Source: AP-15 sp963812675 (GTDB lineage Bacteria > Pseudomonadota > Alphaproteobacteria > ATCC43930 > CGMCC-115725). From it: a stretch of DNA of 64,000 nucleotides. The DNA is taken from contig CAWEWR010000007.1 in the NCBI GenBank assembly GCA_963812675.1, positions 841,083 through 905,082 on the forward strand, read 5' to 3'. The notes beneath the pieces are model-generated. The model was not told the DNA's origin. It saw only the letters and a program-made list of their open reading frames with translations, and did not search any database. A program made the position numbers and the translations under genes. Each line of letters starts with the position of its first letter. Positions within the stretch are counted from its first letter, which is position 1. Of the stretch, positions 34,828 to 44,723 are shown one piece after another.

Positions 34828-36300
34828 ATGACTCTTGACGAAATTCAGGCTGTAGGAAATGATCGGAAAACTTCCAGAATTTTCAATTTCGATCAACACA
34901 GTCGAGCTCCGATCACCGCCGGACAGATGCTTGGCGATGTCCTGATCCTTACTCTGGTATCCTATGTATCTTTTCGCGTTGTTTTGTATCCATATGATGA
35001 CGCAGTATATATAAAATACTTGCCGTACTTTTGTTTAACTATTGGAGCGACCCTTATCATGATTTTGTATTTCGCGCTCTCCGGAGCGTACGATATTTTT
35101 GATGACTTCAGGAGCATTGAGATATTGCGATCCACGATTAGATGCCTAGTAGCGGTGATTCTGCTGCTTACTGCGTGTTTATTTATTTTCAAGATTTCGG
35201 ACAACGTGTCGCGTCTTTGGTTGGGAATTTGGAGCATGACCAGTGGGATTGCGCTATGTGGGTTTCGCCTGCTTACCGCATCCGGCGTAAACAGGCTCAA
35301 GCAAAGCGGGCGTTTGGCCAAGAACCTCGCTGTTGTCGGCGCGGGCGAAGTCGGCCAGCGGCTCGCCGAAAAGCTCATGCAGGAGTGCTCGGGTACGCGC
35401 GTGGTCGGGGTGTTTGATGAGCGTCAATCGCGCTTTGTTCAAGGCGACGGTTGCACGACAGTACGGCGACTCCCAGCGCTTTATGAACTGTTATGCAGAG
35501 GATGTGTTGACGAGGTCGTGATTGCTATTCCCCCAGAGGCGTCTCATCGAATTGTGGAACTATCGCGGCGCTTCCATCCCTTTGCCGTCTCGCTCCGCGT
35601 CCTCGCCCCCGACGGGTATGAGAGCTTCCAAGTGCTGGATAGCCGTCGATACGGCGACATCGGTACTTTTCGGGTGATGGGCAAGCCACTCAACGACGTG
35701 GCCGCTCTCGTCAAACGCATCGAGGACGTGGTGATTGCCCTCTCTTGTCTGCTCCTCACGTTTCCTCTTATGCTTGTGATTGCGCTATCCGTTAAATTGG
35801 ACAGTCGTGGCCCGGTGCTTTTCAAGCAAAAGCGACTCGGCGCCAATAATCTGCCATTCAATCTCCTGAAATTTCGCTCTATGTATGTGGAACACACGGA
35901 CCCACTTGGCCAGCAGCTCACGCGGGCCGGGGATCCTCGCGTTACGCGAGTTGGCAGGTTTCTCCGTATGATGAGCTTGGACGAGCTACCCCAGCTTATT
36001 AATGTGCTAACCGGCGACATGTCGCTCGTGGGTCCACGACCTCACCCATTGGCGGCGAACGCGGCCGGAGTATCGTATGCCCGAGCGATCAGTGAGTACC
36101 CGATCCGCCACCGCGTCAAACCCGGCATTACCGGTTGGGCGCAGGTGAATGGATGGCGAGGCGAGACAAGAACGATCGAGCAGATTCGCCGGCGTGTCGA
36201 GTACGATTTGTATTACGTCGAAAATTGGTCGCTGACCCTCGATCTTTTGATCCTCGGGCGAACCATCTTTACAGTCCTGTCCCGAGCAAATGCAATCTGA
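34828..36300 (+). CDS. Undecaprenyl-phosphate glycosylphosphotransferase (WcaJ/PssY-type)
   Basis: This 490-residue protein starts exopolysaccharide units by moving a sugar-1-phosphate to undecaprenyl phosphate in the inner membrane. Four to five N-terminal helices are followed by a nucleotide-binding-like CoA domain (NLAVVGAGEVGQRLAEKL, residues about 167-184). A further helix leads to the catalytic bacterial sugar transferase domain (KRLGANNLPFNLLKFRSMY, DELPQLINVLTGDMSLVGPR, VKPGITGWAQVNGWRGETRT). Its end overlaps the start of the Wzc-like gene by 11 bp, so the two are one operon. Confidence 0.93.
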   Translation: MTLDEIQAVGNDRKTSRIFNFDQHSRAPITAGQMLGDVLILTLVSYVSFRVVLYPYDDAVYIKYLPYFCLTIGATLIMILYFALSGAYDIFDDFRSIEILRSTIRCLVAVILLLTACLFIFKISDNVSRLWLGIWSMTSGIALCGFRLLTASGVNRLKQSGRLAKNLAVVGAGEVGQRLAEKLMQECSGTRVVGVFDERQSRFVQGDGCTTVRRLPALYELLCRGCVDEVVIAIPPEASHRIVELSRRFHPFAVSLRVLAPDGYESFQVLDSRRYGDIGTFRVMGKPLNDVAALVKRIEDVVIALSCLLLTFPLMLVIALSVKLDSRGPVLFKQKRLGANNLPFNLLKFRSMYVEHTDPLGQQLTRAGDPRVTRVGRFLRMMSLDELPQLINVLTGDMSLVGPRPHPLAANAAGVSYARAISEYPIRHRVKPGITGWAQVNGWRGETRTIEQIRRRVEYDLYYVENWSLTLDLLILGRTIFTVLSRANAI

Positions 36301-38767
36301 CGGTGAAGCGGAACATACCGATTCCACGGATGAGCCAACAATGAGCAGCGTGCCACGCGTCGAGTCGTTCGAGGACGCTTTCTCGGCACGCGCGTTGCTC
36401 TCAAGCATCCGGCGACATCTGGCTGTGGTCCTGGCCTGCACGTTGTCGCTCTGCATCGTGGGTGCGCTGGTCGGCCTAGGACTGCCGGCATGGTACCAGG
36501 CGGAAGGAGTTCTGGTTATCCGCGCGGTGCCGCAACGCACGGCAGAGATTCAAGAACTCCCCGACCCCGTCCCCGATGCTAATTTCATTCAAAGCGAAGT
36601 AGACATCCTAAAATCGCGATCGGTGATCGAGCCGGTCGTGCGCTCTCTTAGATTGTGGGAGGCGCCTGAATTTCAGCCAACGGAATATCCCAAAGGTTGG
36701 ACTTGGCAACTTGTGGAGGCGCGTCTCGGAGAGATATGGCGCGGCATGTGGGGGCGTCCGAGTGGCCCGGAAGATAGCTCCCGCGAGCACCCCATCGAGA
36801 GTACCCGGCCCAGCGACGTCAATCCGCCAACGCAAGCACAAATCGACGCAACGGTCGGGGCATACGCGGATTACCTGACAACCTTCAACGATCAGCACTC
36901 AATGACGATAACCGTTTCCTACCGGGCCTTGATGCCCGAGCGCGCCGCTACCGTCGTCAATGCGCAAATCGATAGCTATCGGAACCTTGAAGTGAAGGCT
37001 AAGGTGGCGGCCGCTGAGCACGCCAACTCCGCGCTTACTGGCCAAGTGGCCGAGCTGCGGCAGGAGTTGCTCGCCGCCGAAGCGGCCGTTACCCGCTATC
37101 GGGAAGAGCACCGTCTCACCGGCGCCGCCAAGAACAGCGGCGGTGTGTCGGATCAGCTCGCTGGGCTAAATAGTCAATTGATGGCCGTCCGAGCCGAGAT
37201 TGCAGAAAACGAAGCACGAGCAGCCAGCATTGGCGCCGGTTCCGGGAGTGACAGCCTTCCCGAGGTCGTGACTTCTGGAACCGTCTCGGGACTGCGTGGG
37301 CAGGAGGCGCAGCTGACGGCGCACGAGGCCGACCTCAGCAAGTACCATGGCGACGAATATCCGGAGCTCCAACGCACTCGCGCCTCCCTGCAAAGTGTGC
37401 GCAACCAAATTTCGCGCCAGATCGGACGTGATCGCGCCGCCGCACTCCAGACGGTCGCGCGAGCGCGTGCGCGGGAGCGGTCCCTTCAGCAGAGCATTAC
37501 GGAGCTGACAAACCAGCTCAATTCTGCAGATGCCGGGCTTCAGCAACTGCAAGGGAAATCCGACTCGATCAGATCGCTGCTGGTCAACTTTGAGAAGAGG
37601 GTGGCGGAGACTGCGGCAAATCCGGCGTTCATCACACCCAACTCGACTGTGGCCTCTCGCGCCAATGCGTCAGCCGCATCGACTTCGTCGAAGACGAAGG
37701 TTCTTGCGTTCGCGGGCGGTTTTGTAGGGTTCACCCTCGGCGGCTTGTTTTCGCTCCTCCTCGAGCTTCGGGACAGGGGGTTCCGCACCAGCGCTCAGGT
37801 GCAGGAACACATCGGGCCGCTGACCGTCACCGCGACGCCGCGAGCTCTCGGTCGCCAGTGGAAATCCCCCGCGGATATAATCCTGGACGACAATTGGTCT
37901 GCATTCGCCGAGGCATTTCGTGTATCCTGGGCCAATATTCAGCTCGCCGTCGCGGGCTCGACATCGGGTTCCCTTAACGGCACGAGGTCGGGCACCGTCC
38001 TCGGCATAACTTCCGCGGCGAGCGGGGAGGGCAAATCCCTCCATGCTCTCGCCCTTGCGCGGACGGCGGCACTAGCTGGCGAAAACGTTGTCCTGGTCGA
38101 TGCGGATCTGCGTCGCTCCGGTGTCTCGCAGCGCTTCGATCAAGATTTTTGTTTTACCCTGAACGATTTCCTTGAAGGCCGGTGCATAGCCGACGACGTT
38201 ATCGCCATCGAACAACGCTCGAGCGTTCACTTCGTGCCGAGCATCCCCAGCAACGTCGCTTGGACGAGTCAGAACCTCCGGCGATTCTTCAACTTTGTCG
38301 ATTACCTGAAGAATCGATTTGCCATTGTGATCATCGATTTGCCGCCGATCCTCGGTCTGGCCGAGACAATCCGTCTGGCGATGGCAGCGGATAGCATAAT
38401 GTTGGTCATTCGTTGGGGCCGAACCGAACGCCACGTGGTGCAGTTCGCGATGGACGCCCTCCGCAGCGCTAGCGCCTCGAGGATTGCCGTGATTTTGAAC
38501 GACATCGACCTGAAGTCGCAGCGCCGGCGCGGTTATCGCGACCACCCCCTCGTCTACAGTGATTCAGGGCTTTATCGCACACCGCCCGCATATCGAGAGC
38601 CGGTTACTCCAGCGCGATCGTCAACGGTCTCAATGGCAGCTGCCGGACCTGACGCCGGGTCGGAGGAAAGCGATAGGTCGGAACCGCTAACTGATGATGC
38701 GTCCCGCAAAGGACCACCTACCGCGGGTTCGGCCATCGAAAGATGGTATGACAAATACCGTGGTTAG
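36290..38767 (+). CDS. Chain-length regulator with tyrosine-kinase domain (Wzc/GumC type)
   Basis: This 825-residue inner-membrane protein has a first helix near residues 45-66, a long periplasmic coiled-coil region (residues 100-440) and a second helix near 470-492 (FAGGFVGFTLGGLFSLLLEL). A cytoplasmic BY-kinase domain follows with Walker A (SAASGEGKS, about 574-582), Walker A' (VLVDADLRR) and Walker B (IVIIDLPP). A C-terminal tyrosine cluster (GYRDHPLVYSDSGLY) can be phosphorylated in such kinases. It would control polymer length and export with the Wza-like lipoprotein at 19293. ATG 36341 is an alternative start. Confidence 0.92.
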   Translation: MQSDGEAEHTDSTDEPTMSSVPRVESFEDAFSARALLSSIRRHLAVVLACTLSLCIVGALVGLGLPAWYQAEGVLVIRAVPQRTAEIQELPDPVPDANFIQSEVDILKSRSVIEPVVRSLRLWEAPEFQPTEYPKGWTWQLVEARLGEIWRGMWGRPSGPEDSSREHPIESTRPSDVNPPTQAQIDATVGAYADYLTTFNDQHSMTITVSYRALMPERAATVVNAQIDSYRNLEVKAKVAAAEHANSALTGQVAELRQELLAAEAAVTRYREEHRLTGAAKNSGGVSDQLAGLNSQLMAVRAEIAENEARAASIGAGSGSDSLPEVVTSGTVSGLRGQEAQLTAHEADLSKYHGDEYPELQRTRASLQSVRNQISRQIGRDRAAALQTVARARARERSLQQSITELTNQLNSADAGLQQLQGKSDSIRSLLVNFEKRVAETAANPAFITPNSTVASRANASAASTSSKTKVLAFAGGFVGFTLGGLFSLLLELRDRGFRTSAQVQEHIGPLTVTATPRALGRQWKSPADIILDDNWSAFAEAFRVSWANIQLAVAGSTSGSLNGTRSGTVLGITSAASGEGKSLHALALARTAALAGENVVLVDADLRRSGVSQRFDQDFCFTLNDFLEGRCIADDVIAIEQRSSVHFVPSIPSNVAWTSQNLRRFFNFVDYLKNRFAIVIIDLPPILGLAETIRLAMAADSIMLVIRWGRTERHVVQFAMDALRSASASRIAVILNDIDLKSQRRRGYRDHPLVYSDSGLYRTPPAYREPVTPARSSTVSMAAAGPDAGSEESDRSEPLTDDASRKGPPTAGSAIERWYDKYRG

Positions 38768-38794
38768 CACCGGCCAGTATAGCAGAGACCGGTG

Positions 38795-40075
38795 ATGCTC
38801 GCGCAGACCACTCCGGCATTCGCCAAGCCCAAATATGAGTCGGATAGCTCGGCGACGCGGGTTGACATCGCTCTGCTCGTTTCGATGCTATTTCTACAAC
38901 GCTTCACATTGCCTTTCGGCGCCACCGCTCTGCACCTCGATCTTGTGGCTATCGGGCTTATTTTATTTCATCAATTCCTAGTCGGAAAATTGGTGATCCA
39001 ATACGATCGGCTGTTATGGTTTCTCGCCTTCGCGTTTGCGAGCACATGCTCCTTTCTGTTGAACTTCAAGGGAGTTACACTGACGTCCTACTCTCAATCC
39101 ACCGTCTTTTATTCCTTTTTCATGCTGAGCAGGGCGTCCACTCCCGATCAATACAGGAGGACGCTTCAGGCATTTCAATTTCTCGTAATGCTTATAGCAT
39201 GCCTCGCAATCGTGCAATTCCCCGCGCAGTTTGTCCTCGATGGGAACAAACTCGAAAGGTTTTATGGCATAGTTCCCGACATTCTACTGGGTGGAGGCAC
39301 TGAAAATGGCACAAGAGGATACAATACGAATGCGGGGCTTAGCTGGGGACTTATCAAGAGCAACGGGATCTTCTTGAACGAGCCATCCACCCTGTCGCAG
39401 GTTACAGCGCTTGGGATACTCATTGAGATTTTGGAGTTTCGCCGGCCGCGGTATTTACTCGTTTTATCGCTCGGGTTTCTGCTGGCTTACAGCGGGACCG
39501 GGTTGATGCTCCTTTTCCTTTTTCTCCCCCTCACCACACTTCGCCATGACAGGGCGCTACCTTATGTGCTGCTCTTCGTCATCTTCGCGCTCGGGCTGTT
39601 TGCAACTGGAGTGATCCATCTAAGCGCTTTTACCTCTCGTGTCGGCGAGTTCGAGGCTGTCGGGTCGAGCGGTTTTGGGCAATTCGTCTCACCGTTCTGG
39701 GCGGCGGCCCAGAGATTTGATCTCGAGGCTTTGCAGGCATTGCTATTCGGAAGCGGTCCGGGGGCAGCAAAACTTGTGACCCACACTTGGTTCGGGTGGA
39801 CAAATTATAATACGACCACGTGGATAAAGATCCTCTATGAATACGGCATAATCGGCTCCTTCATTTTTGCTTATTTTATGGCAGGCTGCCTCAGGAGATC
39901 GAGATGCCCGGGCCTCGCGATTGCGGCTCAAATGTTCACCTTCCTGTTCCTTCAGGGAATGATTGGTACCGCAATCGTTCTATGCACGTTGAACGGGCCC
40001 GGACCTCGGCGCGATCGCGCCGAGGAAACCAGCCAATCTCGATCACCCATGGCTGCCAGAGCGGAAACAGTTTGA
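38795..40075 (+). CDS. O-antigen ligase/polymerase-like membrane protein (probable Wzy)
   Basis: This 426-residue protein has ten or more membrane segments (VDIALLVSMLFLQRFTLPFG, ALHLDLVAIGLILFHQFLVG, LPYVLLFVIFALGLFATGVI) and a long loop with RGYNTNAGLSWGLIKSNGIF. The layout, with the pattern LFGSGPGAAKLVTHTW in a later loop, resembles polysaccharide polymerases of the Wzy/O-antigen ligase group. It follows the Wzc-like kinase with a 27-bp gap, which supports this role. A GTG one codon upstream is a possible start. Its stop overlaps the start of the next gene (TGATG). Confidence 0.72.
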   Translation: MLAQTTPAFAKPKYESDSSATRVDIALLVSMLFLQRFTLPFGATALHLDLVAIGLILFHQFLVGKLVIQYDRLLWFLAFAFASTCSFLLNFKGVTLTSYSQSTVFYSFFMLSRASTPDQYRRTLQAFQFLVMLIACLAIVQFPAQFVLDGNKLERFYGIVPDILLGGGTENGTRGYNTNAGLSWGLIKSNGIFLNEPSTLSQVTALGILIEILEFRRPRYLLVLSLGFLLAYSGTGLMLLFLFLPLTTLRHDRALPYVLLFVIFALGLFATGVIHLSAFTSRVGEFEAVGSSGFGQFVSPFWAAAQRFDLEALQALLFGSGPGAAKLVTHTWFGWTNYNTTTWIKILYEYGIIGSFIFAYFMAGCLRRSRCPGLAIAAQMFTFLFLQGMIGTAIVLCTLNGPGPRRDRAEETSQSRSPMAARAETV

Positions 40076-41607
40076 TGCTTCCGAAATTGCATGCGGAGAA
40101 CGGGCTGCCGGGCTCCTCGCGTGAACAATCAATAACGCCCGTATTTTACTTTACGATTGTCATCACCTTTATATTTTCTATTATTCCGATCGTTTGGTTC
40201 AAATATCTTCCACTTGCGGATTACCCAAATCATCTAGCAAGGTTGCAAATACATAAACTTTTATACTCGGACCCGTATCTATCAACATTCTTCGAATTTC
40301 GCTGGGCTATGATCCCAAACCTTGGGTTCGATTTACTTACCCTTCCTTTCATCTATTTTATTCCGGTTGAACTAGCAGGGAAGGTTGCGGTACTCATATG
40401 CGTGTTGGTTATTTATGTCGGTACGATCCTACTCGATCGACAGCTAAATCATGAAAACTGGGGATTGTCAGTGTTTTCAGGCATATTCTTTTACGGGGGA
40501 GCGCTTAGATTTGGTTTTATAAGTTATGTCATCGGTATCGCATTTGCTATTTTAGCCTTCTGGCTGTGGATTCGGAATCGAGAAAAAGCCGATGGTGTCT
40601 GGATACTGATGTTTACGGCATCAGCAAGCATCGTTTTCCTGGCGCACCTTTTCGCCTTCGGGTTATATGCGCTTTCCATTGCTAGTTATGAGTGCTCAAT
40701 GCTTTGGGAGGCGCTCAGGCGAGAGCGACGATTACGGATCTCGTTGTTGAGGGTTCCGATGGGTGCGACGGCCAGCTTGATTATGCCGTTAATATTGTTG
40801 TGGTTCAGCCCGCTATCCTTCAGTTCTGGGGGCACTTTATGGGTCTGGTCTTCGTTTGCCAGGAAGCTCGATGGGCTTGCTGCGCCGATATTTTATTCCG
40901 ACCCCGTATTCGAAATTCCGCTCCTGGTGATAGTGCTTGGACTATTCGGGTGGGCCCTTGCCACGCGAACGATAGTAGCAAATTCGCGAATGTTAATCCC
41001 TTTAGGGGTCTTCGGCATCGTTTTCGTTGTGATGCCGTATGGTCTGATCTCGGGATCGGAATATGCCGATTACAGGTTACCGTCAGCGGTAGCGTTTATC
41101 GCATTGGCTAGCTTTGGTTGGGGGAACTCATCGCCGACCCGCAGAAAAATCATGTCGTTTTTACTTTCAATATGCCTAATGGTGCGCGTCGGTTCAATAT
41201 TTTCAGAATGGCAGCCAGCGCAGGCGATCATCGAGGAATATGATACGGCGTTAGAATTGGTTCCGCCCGGATCGCGACTTTTGGTTTATGTAGCGCCCAT
41301 GCCATTTGGCGACCGCTACCCGCCTCTTCGGCACGTGCCGGTGCTCGCTGCCGCAATGCACGACCTTTTCGATCCCGACACCTTTGCGAATGGAGGGAAA
41401 GTGAATGGATCTCAGCTACTGAGTTTGAAGTCCGATTATCGCAACTATTGGATGGATGGTCCGCCTAGTCGGTCGCGCATTAACGATATCAAGAGATTTG
41501 ATTACTTGATCGAAATTGGCCAGCCTCTGGCGAAAATTCCAGCGGGAATTACTCTGGAGGAGATAAAGCGTGGATACACTTTTGTGCTCTATCGCATCAG
41601 ACAATAG
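40075..41607 (+). CDS. Polytopic membrane protein, GT-C-like
   Basis: This 510-residue protein begins at ATG 40075, overlapping the previous stop, so it is coupled to the Wzy-like gene. About ten to twelve membrane segments are seen (FYFTIVITFIFSIIPIVWF, KVAVLICVLVIYVGTILLD, YVIGIAFAILAFWLW), with the short loop KYLPLADYPNHLARLQIHKL after the first, as in lipid-linked glycosyltransferases. The C-terminal part is soluble and ends in YTFVLYRIRQ. The family was not recognised. It looks less GC-rich than the Wzc gene. A role in sugar transfer or polymer modification is inferred from its place. Confidence 0.68.
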   Translation: MLPKLHAENGLPGSSREQSITPVFYFTIVITFIFSIIPIVWFKYLPLADYPNHLARLQIHKLLYSDPYLSTFFEFRWAMIPNLGFDLLTLPFIYFIPVELAGKVAVLICVLVIYVGTILLDRQLNHENWGLSVFSGIFFYGGALRFGFISYVIGIAFAILAFWLWIRNREKADGVWILMFTASASIVFLAHLFAFGLYALSIASYECSMLWEALRRERRLRISLLRVPMGATASLIMPLILLWFSPLSFSSGGTLWVWSSFARKLDGLAAPIFYSDPVFEIPLLVIVLGLFGWALATRTIVANSRMLIPLGVFGIVFVVMPYGLISGSEYADYRLPSAVAFIALASFGWGNSSPTRRKIMSFLLSICLMVRVGSIFSEWQPAQAIIEEYDTALELVPPGSRLLVYVAPMPFGDRYPPLRHVPVLAAAMHDLFDPDTFANGGKVNGSQLLSLKSDYRNYWMDGPPSRSRINDIKRFDYLIEIGQPLAKIPAGITLEEIKRGYTFVLYRIRQ

Positions 41608-41953
41608 ATAAAGAGTGCTGGGTTACCATTTAGCTGGCGAATGGCCCCTATCTTTGGTTCGAGGCTGATTTATTCTCAAGCGGGGCGAGGGCGGATGATA
41701 GCATGATAGCAGCCAATATCGATCATCCTTGTTGCCAAGCGGAACCGGTCTGAGCGGACCGGGATCGGACGATCTGCGGACTGCCGCCTCCCAAGAAGCA
41801 CAGTTGAGGACTTTGGTATCAGGATGGCTGCGATCCGCCCGTCTCGCCAACCTCTGGAAGAGGCTCAAACCAAGCTCGAGCCCGGCTCACGTAGAATCGA
41901 CGCACAGGCAATTCTAGGTTGTGGCCAGAACGCAGTCGGCTGTGCTCTTGCCG
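41608..41953. other. Intergenic stretch between convergent genes
   Basis: This 346-bp stretch lies between the ends of two convergent genes. Small open frames on both strands lack start sites and family patterns. I see no strong hairpin or repeat. Confidence 0.5.
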
Positions 41954-44473
41954 TCATCCTGAGGCCGCCGGCAATGTGACGGTACGAGTCCCGCTGTAGC
42001 GTAGCCGTGCCAGTTGGATTGCAATCGGTCCGAGCAGGAGATAGCACGCGCCTCCGCACCAAAGCGTCGTGCTAATTGTGGCGTGGATGCTTACGAGCAC
42101 GGCTATCCCCGACGCCAGAACACCGGCCGCTCCATTGACCGCCCAGAACCAAGGTGTAGGGCGGGAGTCGATCGCGTTGACGATCTCCATTCCTGTGGGG
42201 AAACCGAAACCCATCAGCACGCCGGAAGGGACAATTGCGGTGAGCGAGACAACAGCACGGACCAGGAGATTTCCGGCCGCGAAGTGGTCGATCAGCAGCG
42301 GGAACCAATAAGGTAGCAGAATAAGATAGAGCACAAGGGCACCGGCCCAAACCTGGAGTCGCAGGCCAGCCAGCAACGATAGGCGGTACGAACACAAGCT
42401 GCCCACCCCGGTCGATACTATAATTCCAAAGAGCCCAACAGCCATCCCGTAGACCGGATGGCCCAGATAGACCGAAACGCGCTGGATGAGACCGATCTCG
42501 ACGAACATGAAGCCGAGCCCGATCAGGACAAAATAGGCCGAACCAAGCACGGCAATGCTAGGCGTCGCTCTGCGGACCGAGGGTAGCGACGGGACGATAA
42601 TGGTGGTCAGTACCAGGATCGTTGAAAGCGCGACCACGACGGCGAGAGTGATCGTTGCTATTAGATTCCCGCGGCTCACGCCGGATTTTGAGTCAAGCGC
42701 GAGCCAAAACGATGCAGGATCCGTGATTCGGAGCTGGTTAAAAAAGAAAGGCCGGTCATCGGTTGGCGCTGACAAATCAAGAGAGTATTCCGCAACCGCC
42801 TCGTTGAGCTCTTGCGGGGTATTCGCGGACATGATCTGCGATAGGACTGGAGCTTTGATCGGTGACTCCGGGCTAATCAAGATCGTGAAGTGGAGTTTGT
42901 TGGCGGTCGCGGTTAGAGTCGCGAGTTCCGTGGGCGTAAATGGCGCCCTGGAGATGATCAAGGTCGCCAACTTCTCCACCGCCGCCAAGAAAATGTGCTC
43001 ACGCGGATTGGAGATGTGCTCATCTATCAGGGTCGCCATCGCGAGACTCAGCATGCGCCCAGTCTCGTTGACGTTGTTGGGAGAATACCATCGGGAGACT
43101 GTGAACATACCAGATGGCGTCAAATGATCGAAGAAAGTCCGCCAGCCCTGGAGTGTGTAGAGACCGTTCTCGGACAGCGAAAACGCGCCCGCCCCTGTGG
43201 CGGCCCAGGTATCGACCAGGCTCATCTGGATACTGTCGAAATACTCAGCCGATCTGGCAAACCAGCTGCGGGCTTCATCCACAAACAGCTGCGTTCCCGG
43301 GATATCGACCAGATGGTTATATGACCGAAGCCCCCCCGAGAGCAGATCGATGAAAATCGGGTTGAGCTCGACGCCGGTTATATCCCGGAATCCGAAGAGA
43401 TGTGCGGAAAGCACGTCTCGGCCACCGCCCACGCCGATCACGGCGGCATGGCCCGCGTGACGAATGTAGTAGGCCAGATTGGTCAAGTCATATTTCAGGA
43501 ACTCGAGGTTCCCGAAATCGCCGCCAAAGCGGTACATCGCCGTCCCGGCCGAGCCGTCGATGGTCATCAACCGCTGCTCTATAACGGAAGGGGGCGTCTC
43601 GGAAGATGGTCCCCACATCGTTGTAGCCGACTTTACCGGAGTGTCGGGATTGTTCGGACCGACATTGACGCGGGAAAATGAATTCCAACTCACGAATTCG
43701 GACACACGGGTTCCGGGGGCTCCCGGCGCCACTGACTCAAGCTCATTCTTTGCTACTGAGAGCTTGAGCCCGTAAGGCTGGATCACGGCATTGGTGAATG
43801 CGATAAAGCCAAAGGCTGCGGCGAGGTTCAATGGCCGAGTGAAGATTCTGAGCCGCGCCACACCAAGTAGCGGCTCACTCGAAAACGCCGATCGAGGGCG
43901 AGCTGACGCAAAAAACATGGCGGCAAACGCGCCGAAGGCGCCGACAAAAAATAATGCCGAGACGGAATCGACGAAAGTAAGCAGCGCGAGGACAAAAAGG
44001 CAGCCGGTTGCTGCCCCAACAAGATCGACACTGTAGATGAGCGGAACAGGCCAAGGGCTTCGCGTCAAGGCTAGGGATATTGCCATCCCAGCGAACACAT
44101 AAGGCGCTGCCAGGATGACGATCAATTTGAGCCACAACAGCACCATCATCAGAAATTCCGCTTTCCTCCCGACCATCAGCACGGTTGAGATCAGAAGGAG
44201 CGTCGAAAGCTCGACGACGATCGCAAAGGCGCCGCAGATCCATGCCAGATTTTCGAACAGCCGCTCGGACGAGAACCACCGTTCCTGGAAATAGACGATG
44301 AGTGATCCAGCCGTCATGCCGAACATGGCCATACTGATCGAAAAAAACGCAAGATGATAATAGGAGATAACCGACAAAATCCGTGTCTCGATGATCTGCA
44401 GCATTAAGACACACATGCAGATTAGAGATAGCCCGAGGAGAAAGCATGGTTTGGGTTTGCTGAGACTAGTCAT
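41954..44473 (-). CDS. Large membrane protein with spermidine-synthase-like domain
   Basis: This 839-residue protein has an N-terminal block of about six membrane helices (LLGLSLICMCVLMLQIIETR, LAFFSISMAMFGMTAGSLIV). A soluble Rossmann domain follows with the AdoMet-like motif AVIGVGGGRDVLSAHLFG and GVELNPIF around residues 338-367. A second set of about six helices ends the protein. The N-terminal ETRxxS pattern is typical of membrane polyamine-synthase-like proteins. The catalytic aspartates of true spermidine synthase are only partly evident, so the reaction is open. It stands alone on the minus strand. Confidence 0.75.
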   Translation of the reverse strand: MTSLSKPKPCFLLGLSLICMCVLMLQIIETRILSVISYYHLAFFSISMAMFGMTAGSLIVYFQERWFSSERLFENLAWICGAFAIVVELSTLLLISTVLMVGRKAEFLMMVLLWLKLIVILAAPYVFAGMAISLALTRSPWPVPLIYSVDLVGAATGCLFVLALLTFVDSVSALFFVGAFGAFAAMFFASARPRSAFSSEPLLGVARLRIFTRPLNLAAAFGFIAFTNAVIQPYGLKLSVAKNELESVAPGAPGTRVSEFVSWNSFSRVNVGPNNPDTPVKSATTMWGPSSETPPSVIEQRLMTIDGSAGTAMYRFGGDFGNLEFLKYDLTNLAYYIRHAGHAAVIGVGGGRDVLSAHLFGFRDITGVELNPIFIDLLSGGLRSYNHLVDIPGTQLFVDEARSWFARSAEYFDSIQMSLVDTWAATGAGAFSLSENGLYTLQGWRTFFDHLTPSGMFTVSRWYSPNNVNETGRMLSLAMATLIDEHISNPREHIFLAAVEKLATLIISRAPFTPTELATLTATANKLHFTILISPESPIKAPVLSQIMSANTPQELNEAVAEYSLDLSAPTDDRPFFFNQLRITDPASFWLALDSKSGVSRGNLIATITLAVVVALSTILVLTTIIVPSLPSVRRATPSIAVLGSAYFVLIGLGFMFVEIGLIQRVSVYLGHPVYGMAVGLFGIIVSTGVGSLCSYRLSLLAGLRLQVWAGALVLYLILLPYWFPLLIDHFAAGNLLVRAVVSLTAIVPSGVLMGFGFPTGMEIVNAIDSRPTPWFWAVNGAAGVLASGIAVLVSIHATISTTLWCGGACYLLLGPIAIQLARLRYSGTRTVTLPAASG

Positions 44474-44723
44474 GCTTGTATGCGTACCTCATCTAAATCG
44501 CCGCGCGGCGGGTCTCGGCAACGTGGGGGTCAGAAGGCGCGTCATTGCTCTGGTCCCAATCCGTTAGCAGTTGCAGATCGCATACGCATGCCCTTGGTTT
44601 CGAACAACTCACACTGCCGCGGGATTCCAAAAAGGGGAACCGTGGTAATTTAGTCGTGACATTATCGTCAAGCGGTGATGGCGGAACCCGGATCCGAGGG
44701 GCACGCGATGACTGACGACCATC

